Shown here: one piece after another, positions 57,954-64,000 of the stretch
Numbering within the stretch: the stretch's first letter is position 1
How the letters are laid out: each line of letters opens with the position of its first letter
From: Fibrobacter succinogenes
Lineage (GTDB): Bacteria; Fibrobacterota; Fibrobacteria; Fibrobacterales; Fibrobacteraceae
Assembly: GCA_902762795.1 (NCBI GenBank)
Contig: CACWPM010000009.1
Span: 62,001-126,000 of the forward strand
Direction: 5' to 3'
Length of the DNA: 64,000 bases
Translations under genes and position numbers: made by a program
The notes under the pieces: generated by a model
Seen by the model: only the letters and a program-made list of their open reading frames with translations
Databases searched by the model: none
Told to the model about the DNA's origin: nothing

Positions 57954-58657
57954 TTTGCCTCCAGTGTATCTACAACGTAGAATTTCTTATACGAAAGCGA
58001 ATCCATGTCGCCATAAAGATCTCGAACGATAATGCGAAATTTGTGCTCTCCTGCATTGAAACCGGATTGCTTGACTTGCTGGAGAATCCCGACATCGTAA
58101 GCTTTCCCGTCGATTTCAAGGGTGTGGAAAACTGTATCTCCATTATTGAAATCCGTGTCCATGCTCACCCATTCGAATAAAAATGCGGATTCTACAGAAC
58201 CGTAGAGTGTGTCTCCGTTATCGGGTATGGTTGAAGGCAATAGCTTTGGTGGAGTGTTGACGATGACAGTGAATTCGAAAGATTGATGGTTCCCGTCTCT
58301 GTCAGAGACTATTAGTTTGTTTGGTATAGATTCTGCGAGTCGAGTCGGATAGAACTTGTATTGCTGAGCGCTTATAAGCAGGCTGTCTTTACCATCGCTT
58401 GAGAAAAACCACTCGTATGTGAGGTCGTCTTGGTATTTTTCAGGACTGACGGACGCTTTAATAGTTGCCGAATCGGACGGGTTCACCTTGAGCAGCGTTG
58501 AGTAGGAGTTGTCTTTTTGCTTGACCATGACTGTAATCGCTTCGACAGGCTGCAATGTATCTGGATAGCCGGGTGCGTCAAGACATCCGATCAAAAAAAC
58601 GCCGAATATGGCGGTGATAACAAAAAAGGGCGAAATGGAACGATTGAACAAATTCAT
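57950..58657 (-). CDS. Lipoprotein with PKD-like domain, first gene of the operon
   Basis: 235 residues. The lipobox is LIGC (Cys about 25), followed by LDAPGYPDTLQPVEAI. A PKD-like module (VNPSDSATIKASVSPEKYQDDLTYEWFF...NKLIVSDRDGNHQSFEFTVIVNTPP) and a second sandwich (FLFEWVSMDTDFNNGDTVFHTLEIDG, AGEHKFRIIVRDLYGDMDSL) follow. It begins the minus-strand operon; xseB starts 29 bp away on the other strand, so the promoters must overlap. Confidence 0.75.
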   Translation of the reverse strand: MNLFNRSISPFFVITAIFGVFLIGCLDAPGYPDTLQPVEAITVMVKQKDNSYSTLLKVNPSDSATIKASVSPEKYQDDLTYEWFFSSDGKDSLLISAQQYKFYPTRLAESIPNKLIVSDRDGNHQSFEFTVIVNTPPKLLPSTIPDNGDTLYGSVESAFLFEWVSMDTDFNNGDTVFHTLEIDGKAYDVGILQQVKQSGFNAGEHKFRIIVRDLYGDMDSLSYKKFYVVDTLEAK

Positions 58658-58686
58658 TTGATTTAAATCTAACTATATTCGTGGAC

Positions 58687-58887
58687 ATGAGTGCGCAAAA
58701 TTTTGAATATAAAAACGCTATGAACCGTCTTGAGGAAATTCTTTCGAAAATCGACAATTCCGAGATGGAAATAGATGAACTTGCTATAGAGGTTCAAGAG
58801 GCTACGCAGCTTTTGCGCAAGTGCCGCCAGATTTTGATAGCGACTGAAAAGAATGTTCAGGACGCTCTTGCCGAGTTGGATGCTTGA
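58687..58887 (+). CDS. xseB: Exodeoxyribonuclease VII small subunit
   Basis: 66 residues from the ATG at 58687; a GTG two codons upstream is also possible. XseB with XseA degrades single-stranded DNA. The sequence FEYKNAMNRLEEILSKIDNSEMEIDELAIEVQEATQLLRKCRQIL is typical of the family. xseA is not adjacent. The TGA stop overlaps the ATG of the ABC ATPase gene (TGATG). Confidence 0.9.
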   Translation: MSAQNFEYKNAMNRLEEILSKIDNSEMEIDELAIEVQEATQLLRKCRQILIATEKNVQDALAELDA

Positions 58888-59711
58888 TGGATTTCGAAAA
58901 ATTTGATAAAGCGGTGCCTGCTATCGAGGTAAACGGGCTAACGGTCAAATTCCCTATCCGCGGGGGAGTCTTTAGCAAAGTCAAGAATTATTTTACTGCA
59001 GTTGACAATGTTTCGTTCTCGCTTTTGCAGGGGAAAATTCTCTCGATTGTGGGGGAGTCTGGTTGCGGTAAGTCAACGCTTGTGAAGTCCTTGGTCGGGC
59101 TTGTACCTGTATTTAAGGGTGAAATTAATTTGTTTGGATTGCCGGTGGAAAATGGCCGGGCGGGCTCCGGGAAGGATTTTGTGCGCGTCTCGGATTTAGT
59201 GCAGATGATTTTCCAGGATCCGTTTAGCAGTTTGAACCCTCGCCAGACTGTATCTGAAATCTTGACCGCGCCTGTGATTGCCCGAGGCGTTTCTTTCGAT
59301 AGTGCTCGCCAGCGTGCCCTGGAACTTCTGGACCGCGTTTCGCTCCCGGCTGGTGCAATGGACAAGTTCCCGCATGAATTTTCGGGCGGTCAGCGCCAGC
59401 GCCTGTGCATTGCGCGTAGCCTGATGGTGCGCCCGAAGGTGCTGCTTTGCGATGAGGTGACGAGCGCCTTGGATGTGTCCGTGCAGGCGCAAATTTTACA
59501 TTTGCTCGACGATTTGCGAAATGAACTTGGTCTCTCCATTCTTTTTATCAGCCACGATATGCAGGTGGTTCGCGCTTTGAGCGACGAAGTCTTGGTGATG
59601 TATTTTGGCCACGCCGTAGAACACGGCCCCGCCGATGAAGTCCTCACGAATCCGCAGAACGATTACACGAAAAAATTGCTGGCCAGTGTCCCGGTAATCC
59701 GTCGGGAATAA
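58887..59711 (+). CDS. ABC transporter ATP-binding protein (DppF/OppF-like)
   Basis: 274 residues. Walker A is GESGCGKSTL (about 55-64), the Q-loop is IFQDPFSSLNPRQTV, the signature is FSGGQRQRLCIAR, Walker B is VLLCDEVTSALDVSVQ and the H-loop is LFISHDMQVVRALSD. The C-terminus PQNDYTKKLLASVPV is typical of the oligopeptide/nickel OppF-DppF group. No permease or binding-protein gene is adjacent, so the transporter is incomplete here. It is coupled to xseB by a one-base overlap, an odd pairing. Confidence 0.9.
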   Translation: MDFEKFDKAVPAIEVNGLTVKFPIRGGVFSKVKNYFTAVDNVSFSLLQGKILSIVGESGCGKSTLVKSLVGLVPVFKGEINLFGLPVENGRAGSGKDFVRVSDLVQMIFQDPFSSLNPRQTVSEILTAPVIARGVSFDSARQRALELLDRVSLPAGAMDKFPHEFSGGQRQRLCIARSLMVRPKVLLCDEVTSALDVSVQAQILHLLDDLRNELGLSILFISHDMQVVRALSDEVLVMYFGHAVEHGPADEVLTNPQNDYTKKLLASVPVIRRE

Positions 59712-59735
59712 AAAAGGCGGATCTAAGCCCGCCTT
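59708..59735. terminator. Terminator between the ABC ATPase gene and the Mla operon
   Basis: AAGGCGG (59714-59720) pairs with CCGCCTT (59729-59735). On the minus strand it is followed by TTTTTT, so it serves mainly the Mla operon; it begins inside the stop of the ATPase gene. Confidence 0.8.
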
Positions 59736-59757
59736 GCAATTCTTCCTACTAATACAA

Positions 59758-60363
59758 TTACTTTACTCTCGAGATATTCTCGAGCGCGTCTTGCATGTAC
59801 CTGGCATAGAGTTTCGAGAGCGCTTCGGCTGCGGAATGCGCATCGCGTTTGTTCATGCTCTGGCGCTCGTCGTAGCGCTTTTCCCACAGCGGCGCATCTT
59901 CACCGACCTTGCGGAACGTGAGCTGCACGGCGAGATGTGCTTCTTGCGAGCTGCCTTCGTCGATTTCTTCAATTGCATCGACGTTGCCGAGCAATTCAAA
60001 GTCCGGTTTGCCCATCGGCTTCAGGTCCACGGACTTGAACATGTTGCTCTTGATCAGGTATTCTCCTGCGACCTGCGTGAGCATTTGTTCCGGGCGCGTT
60101 GCCCAAAGGTCCAGATCGTAGAACATGAAGTCGTACGGAGATTCGCGATAAACGATGTTCGTGCGCTGGTAGGCCGGGTCGATCGTAAATTTCTTGACGT
60201 GCACGCGGAAATCGCTGGTGGCACTCGTAACTGTTGGCATCGCAATCGATTCTGCCGAAACGGTGTAATAGCGCGAAGGTTCAGTCGAACCACCGAGGCA
60301 ACCCGTGAGCGAGAAAACGGAAAGGAGTGCGGCAACTGTCAACAAACGATTTGCTTTAAACAT
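59758..60363 (-). CDS. ABC-type transport auxiliary lipoprotein of the Mla-type operon
   Basis: 201 residues with a lipoprotein signal (LTGC, Cys about 22). The order matches the ABC-type transport auxiliary lipoprotein family (PqiC-like): RYYTVSAESI, FRVHVKKFTIDPAYQRTNIVYRESPYDFMFYDLDLWATRPEQML, FELLGNVDAIEEID. It probably takes the place of MlaB/MlaC-type partners and links the MCE protein to the outer membrane. It is the last gene of the operon, 15 bp after mlaD. Confidence 0.85.
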   Translation of the reverse strand: MFKANRLLTVAALLSVFSLTGCLGGSTEPSRYYTVSAESIAMPTVTSATSDFRVHVKKFTIDPAYQRTNIVYRESPYDFMFYDLDLWATRPEQMLTQVAGEYLIKSNMFKSVDLKPMGKPDFELLGNVDAIEEIDEGSSQEAHLAVQLTFRKVGEDAPLWEKRYDERQSMNKRDAHSAAEALSKLYARYMQDALENISRVK

Positions 60364-60378
60364 CTTGGTTTCTCCTTC

Positions 60379-61302
60379 TTAGCGACCGTTCTTGCCTTCG
60401 GAGCGGATGAGTACGGACGGGTTGTTCTTGATTTTTTTGGTAAATTCTTCGAGGTTTTCAAGAATCGTATTGAGTTCATCCATGGCGTTTCCGACCTGGT
60501 CTTCGTTCTTGTAGACGATTGTCTCCACGCGCTGTGAAAGTTTGTTCATCGATTCGGCGGTCTGCATCAGGTTCTCGTTCAGGCCCTTGGTGTCAATCGC
60601 TTCGAGCTTTTCCTTGAGGACAGTGAGATTTTGTTCGGTCTTTGCGGCAAGCTTAGCCTCTTCGACTTCCGCAAGGATTTTTTGCAGGGAAACTGCGGAC
60701 TTGGACATTGTGCTCAGCGGTTTTCGAAGATCGGCTGTCAAATGGCTTAAGTTCTCGGTCGTCTTTTCGAGGTTTGCGAGCGTGCGCGAAATGCTTTCCG
60801 CGTTTTCGGGAGCGAGCAAGCGGTTGAGCCCATCGACAATCGGGGTGACCTTGCCAAATAGATCTCCCACCTGGCCTGTAATTTGGTCGAACACCGAAGT
60901 GGCTGCCGGGACGAGACCGCCTTCGGGAACGTTCGGTTCACTGAATGCGCCGCCCGAGAGGATAACCTGTTTTTCTCCGGTGAGGTTCATGCCCGCAGTC
61001 ATGCCGGCGCGCGTTCCGACTTTGATCGGGGTACCGCGTTGCACCTTGAATTCGACAACGACCTGGTTCAAATCTTTTTCGTTGATGGTAATGTTAGTCA
61101 CGCTACCGACGGCAATACCGTTCAATTTCACCTTGGCATCGACGAAAAGTCCGTTCACGTCCGTGTCGAAAATCGTGTAGTAATTGTCGTATTGCTCGCT
61201 CAGATAACGTTTGAGTACATAACCTAGGAACACGCAAATAAGCACTCCGCAAAAGAGCATGAACGCGCCTAGTTTTATTCTTTCGGATCGGGTGGTTTCC
61301 AT
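60379..61302 (-). CDS. mlaD: MlaD-family MCE substrate-binding protein
   Basis: 307 residues. One N-terminal helix (LGAFMLFCGVLICVFLGYVLKRYL) anchors an MCE domain (about 37-115: YTIFDTDVNGLFVDAKVKLNGIAVGSVTNITINEKDLNQVVVEFKVQRGTPIKVGTRAGM...GEKQVILSGG). A long coiled coil follows (about 150-290, TLANLEKTTENLSHLTADLRKPL). MCE proteins form rings that carry phospholipids between the membranes. Overlapping and close genes for the ATPase and permease confirm the role. Confidence 0.92.
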   Translation of the reverse strand: METTRSERIKLGAFMLFCGVLICVFLGYVLKRYLSEQYDNYYTIFDTDVNGLFVDAKVKLNGIAVGSVTNITINEKDLNQVVVEFKVQRGTPIKVGTRAGMTAGMNLTGEKQVILSGGAFSEPNVPEGGLVPAATSVFDQITGQVGDLFGKVTPIVDGLNRLLAPENAESISRTLANLEKTTENLSHLTADLRKPLSTMSKSAVSLQKILAEVEEAKLAAKTEQNLTVLKEKLEAIDTKGLNENLMQTAESMNKLSQRVETIVYKNEDQVGNAMDELNTILENLEEFTKKIKNNPSVLIRSEGKNGR

Positions 61303-61314
61303 TGTATCTCCAAC

Positions 61315-62097
61315 TCAATCAATAAAGTCAAAGTGGTAAAAGTCTTCGGCATTGTATTCTTTAGGACACTGCCTATTGAAGAAATGCCTGAGGATGGGAT
61401 CGTCGGATTCCATGCCTTCTTTCAAAGTCGCGTCTTTCAGGACGTAGCCGTCCTTGAGGTACACAAATCTATCGCAGATTATCTTGATGCTCTCGAGTTC
61501 ATGGCTCACGATCACCATCGAGACGCCGAGCGTGTCGCGCAGTTCGAGGAGCAGTTCGTCAAGCGAACGGGCTGTCACCGGGTCAAGCCCTGTCGAAGGT
61601 TCGTCGCAGAACAGAAGTTCCGGCTTGAGCGCAATCGCACGGGCGAGCGCTGCACGCTTTTTCATACCGCCCGAAATTTCGCCGGGGAACTTGTGGAACG
61701 CGTGGAGCAGGTGCACTTTTTCGAGCCTGTCGGCGACAATCGCTTCCATCTGGCTTTTGGGCATGTAGGGCATGCTGCGCTTGAGCGGCAACATCGCGTT
61801 TTCGGCGACAGTCAAGTCCGCAAGAAGAGCGCCGCTCTGGAAAAGTACGCCGGTGCGCATTCGCGTTTCGCTATCGAGGCCTTCCTTGGGACCGAACGAT
61901 TTTCCGAAGTACGTAATCGTGCCTTCGTCCGACTTGATGAACTTGAGCACGTTGTTCAGGAGCGTCGATTTACCACAACCGGAACTGCCGAGCACCATGC
62001 GGATTTCGCCCTTCTTGACGCCGAACGAAATATCCTTGAGGATAGTCTCGTTGCCGTAGCTCGCTTTCAAATGGTCAACTTTTAGAATTTCGTCCAT
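61315..62097 (-). CDS. mlaF: MlaF-type ATPase of the phospholipid transport system
   Basis: 260 residues. Walker A is GSSGCGKSTLLN, the Q-loop is VLFQSGALLADLTVAENAMLPL, the signature is ISGGMKKRAALARAIAL, Walker B is LLFCDEPSTGLDPVTAR and the H-loop is VIVSHELESIK. The FQSGALL and GGMKKRAA motifs are typical of MCE-linked ATPases. The gene lies between the permease and mlaD genes with 8 and 12 bp spacers. Confidence 0.93.
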   Translation of the reverse strand: MDEILKVDHLKASYGNETILKDISFGVKKGEIRMVLGSSGCGKSTLLNNVLKFIKSDEGTITYFGKSFGPKEGLDSETRMRTGVLFQSGALLADLTVAENAMLPLKRSMPYMPKSQMEAIVADRLEKVHLLHAFHKFPGEISGGMKKRAALARAIALKPELLFCDEPSTGLDPVTARSLDELLLELRDTLGVSMVIVSHELESIKIICDRFVYLKDGYVLKDATLKEGMESDDPILRHFFNRQCPKEYNAEDFYHFDFID

Positions 62098-62105
62098 ATT
62101 GACCT

Positions 62106-63170
62106 CTAGTAGAAAATGAAGGCGAAAAGGGTATCAGAAATCACGATTGTGCAAATCGCAGCCACAACGCTGGACGTGGTCGCTTTACCGACCGCTTCTG
62201 CACCGCCGTGGGCGTTGAGGCCCTTGTTGCAGGCGATGAGCGTTACAATCCAGCCAAATACCAGAGCCTTGATGGTGCTCTTGAGGAACGTCATCGGGTC
62301 GATGCCGTCGCGAAGCCCCATCATGTAGTTCGAGAAAGAAATATCGCAGAAGAAATACGCAATGAGGAAGCCGGCAAAACTGCCGACGATAGATGCACTG
62401 AACGAGAGGATCGGTGTCGTGACGCTCAATGCGATGAACCGCGGGACCACGAGGTACTGCACCGGTGGGATGGCCATGGACTTTAGCGCCTTGACCTCTT
62501 CGCAGACACTCATGTTTGCAATTTCTGCCGCCATAGCGCTTCCGGAACGCCCGGCAAGAATGATTGTCGTGAGAAGCGGGCCGATTTCTGCAAAGATGAG
62601 GAAGCCAAGCCCTGAAGCAAGGTAGGAACCGCCGCCGACCGCGTTCAGCATTACTGAACTTTGCAAGGCCATCGTAAGGCAGATGAGTCCCACGAACAAG
62701 AAGCAAATTCCCATGGCTTCGCTGCCCGACTTGAACATCTGTTTGGTAATACCGCCAAAGTGGATTTTACCTTTGTCAAACGGCCCGACGATGGTCCAGT
62801 AAATCGCCATAAAGAGCAGCACGAGAACTTCGAATGTTTCCCGGAGCAGCATGAACCCGATGTCGCCCATCATTTCGAGAATATTGTTTGTCTCACGTTC
62901 GGGTTTTTCGGGCGGGGTCATCTTGCGGAGGTTCTGCAAGTGCTGCTTGATTTCTGACGAAAAATGCTCGAGAACGAGTTTGTTGCCCGTCTTTTCGGAG
63001 AGTTCCGCTAAAAGTGCAAAAAAGGCATCGGCGCTGTAGTCCATGGAGGCGAGGCTAGATCCATCTAGATGAAGCTCTCCTTTAGAGAGGGCGCTCTTGC
63101 AGCTGGAGAGCAGCTTTTTGCTGTTCGCGGCGGTGAGCGCATTGGGCAAAACTATCGATGTCGTTTCCAT
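62106..63170 (-). CDS. mlaE: MlaE permease with N-terminal STAS domain
   Basis: 354 residues. The first 90 residues are a STAS-like domain (LPNALTAANSKKLLSSCKSAL, LHLDGSSLASMDYSADAFFALLAELSEKTGNKLVLEH), which in other systems is the separate MlaB. The permease follows: FMAIYWTIVGPF, LICLTMALQSSVML, then EIGPLLTTIILAGRSGSAMAAEIANMSV and SMAIPPVQYLVVPRF. The membrane part and the E(I)GP...AGRxG signature are complete. It is the first gene of the Mla operon. An AGTATA/TATACT hexamer about 25 bp upstream is a possible -10 box. Confidence 0.92.
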   Translation of the reverse strand: METTSIVLPNALTAANSKKLLSSCKSALSKGELHLDGSSLASMDYSADAFFALLAELSEKTGNKLVLEHFSSEIKQHLQNLRKMTPPEKPERETNNILEMMGDIGFMLLRETFEVLVLLFMAIYWTIVGPFDKGKIHFGGITKQMFKSGSEAMGICFLFVGLICLTMALQSSVMLNAVGGGSYLASGLGFLIFAEIGPLLTTIILAGRSGSAMAAEIANMSVCEEVKALKSMAIPPVQYLVVPRFIALSVTTPILSFSASIVGSFAGFLIAYFFCDISFSNYMMGLRDGIDPMTFLKSTIKALVFGWIVTLIACNKGLNAHGGAEAVGKATTSSVVAAICTIVISDTLFAFIFY

Positions 63171-63259
63171 TGCGCGGAAATTTAGAAAATTTACGCAATT
63201 TAAGTATAGTTATAGCACCATACTTGTATATATACGTGACGAAACGCAATAACAGGCGA

Positions 63260-64000
63260 CTAATGTCCTTTAATCATTCCCGTAAACAGCCGCTTATTCC
63301 CTTGTGTTACGGACAGGATGACGTTTGCGTTTTTCCGTTTGTGGATATTTTCAACGACGAGTTCGGTGCCGTCCATCGTTTTTTCGAACAGTAATGCACC
63401 GATGGGCGAGAATATTTGCACGTTTTTTTCGCCTTGCTGAGGAGCGTAAATGTGGATTTTCCCGTTATGCGTTTTGACTCGGACACTAAGCGACTTTGTC
63501 TTGTGCGCAATTGCAACGGAGGGCTCACTGGAACTGGATTCGAAAATTGTCGAGGACGATGAGAAGCTTGTCGAAGAACTGGAATACTTTTCCGTGATGC
63601 TGCTCGATGAACTTGATACAGCCGAACTGGACGAAATGCTTGTCGAACTTGACGAACCTGGCGCCGATGAACTTGACAACGCTATTTTCGAACTTGAAGA
63701 ATGTATGGATGAACTCGATTTTGTTGATGAACTTGACGCTTTTGAAGAACTTGATGTTTTTGACGAACTTGATAATGTCGCGGAACTAGAGAAAATCGAT
63801 GAACTTGAAGACGTTGCAGAACTAGATAGAACCGAGGAACTTGACGACATTGATGATGACGACCTAATAGTCATATCGACTGTAAAGGTGATGTAATTTG
63901 TGTCCGGTGATTCTGTAATGTTGGAAAGAGCAATCTTCATGTCGTCACCGTTCCAGAATATAAATTTGTTAAAGGCTGTGACTTTGCCTGATCCTGGGAA
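63260..64000 (-). CDS. C-terminal part of a large secreted protein (Ser-rich linker plus sorting-like domain)
   Basis: The frame is open to the window edge at 64000; only the last 246 residues are seen. The first 45 residues (FPGSGKVTAFNKFIFWNGDD, then ISNI-like and TFTVDM strands) resemble the end of the catalytic region of M6/immune-inhibitor-type peptidases, an uncertain match. Then comes a linker of about 120 residues dominated by Ser with single Lys, Ala or Thr interruptions. The C-terminus is a beta domain (SVRVKTHNGKIHIYAP, VQIFSPIGALLFEK, NVILSVTQGNKRLFTGMIKG) like that of the GH11 xylanase here, probably for sorting to the cell surface. Confidence 0.75.
   Translation of the reverse strand, partial: FPGSGKVTAFNKFIFWNGDDMKIALSNITESPDTNYITFTVDMTIRSSSSMSSSSSVLSSSATSSSSSIFSSSATLSSSSKTSSSSKASSSSTKSSSSIHSSSSKIALSSSSAPGSSSSTSISSSSAVSSSSSSITEKYSSSSTSFSSSSTIFESSSSEPSVAIAHKTKSLSVRVKTHNGKIHIYAPQQGEKNVQIFSPIGALLFEKTMDGTELVVENIHKRKNANVILSVTQGNKRLFTGMIKGH

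Overview
The window reads as a chromosome segment of a Gram-negative, anaerobic, plant-fibre-degrading bacterium, most likely Fibrobacter or a close relative (Fibrobacterota). The reasons are: outer-membrane machinery (BamD-like lipoprotein, LptF/LptG, an Mla-type lipid transport operon, LpxL-like acyltransferase, many lipoproteins and beta-barrels); a GH11 xylanase with a serine-rich linker and a C-terminal sorting-like domain; a class III (anaerobic) ribonucleotide reductase; and very serine-rich linkers in several exported proteins. I found no rRNA, tRNA, CRISPR array, transposase or phage gene.

Layout. 1-2.5 kb (minus): partial unknown gene, beta-barrel protein, BamD-like lipoprotein. 2.6-6.9 kb (plus): lptF, lptG and a GAF-GGDEF diguanylate cyclase. 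7.2-11.2 kb: sodium:solute symporter and two SIMPL proteins, one with the domain in tandem. 11.9-15.2 kb: anaerobic ribonucleotide reductase region, with nrdD lacking its glycyl-radical tail, a separate 48-residue gene encoding exactly that tail, and a damaged nrdG. 15.2-18.2 kb: a membrane protein and three related envelope proteins with DTVYV-type repeats. 18.2-30.3 kb (minus): recD2, cstA, nadA, an ApaH-like phosphatase, an RsuA/RluB pseudouridine synthase, a Ppx/GppA protein, a PAAAKK-repeat histone-like protein, panB, recO and a HIT protein. 30.4-33 kb (minus): a coupled trio of membrane proteins, two with zinc ribbons. 33.1-38.4 kb (plus): a PD-(D/E)XK-like protein, LpxL-like acyltransferase, HExxH membrane protein, DUF4434 protein and GH11 xylanase. 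38.4-46.2 kb: HAD hydrolase, EI24/CysZ-like protein, disrupted tex, ferredoxin, argB and argD. 46.6-52.6 kb: lipoproteins, B12-binding radical SAM enzyme, MORN-repeat protein and DedA. 52.6-58.7 kb (minus): a tightly coupled operon of three lipoproteins and two PEGA-like proteins. 58.7-63.2 kb: xseB with an ABC ATPase, then the Mla operon. The right edge carries the end of a large secreted protein.

Three observations stand out. First, the class III ribonucleotide reductase appears split: the radical-bearing peptide has its own ribosome binding site and lies behind a hairpin repeat. Second, many intergenic spaces hold degenerate repeats with a strict 7-bp period (CCTANNN or its complement), often as opposed arms that run exactly up to start or stop codons. 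Third, nrdG, tex and argB each lack a short conserved block (the CxxxCxxC motif, a conserved Tex segment and the HGGG motif), which means either real gene decay or consensus/assembly errors. All calls come from reading the sequence; no searches were run.
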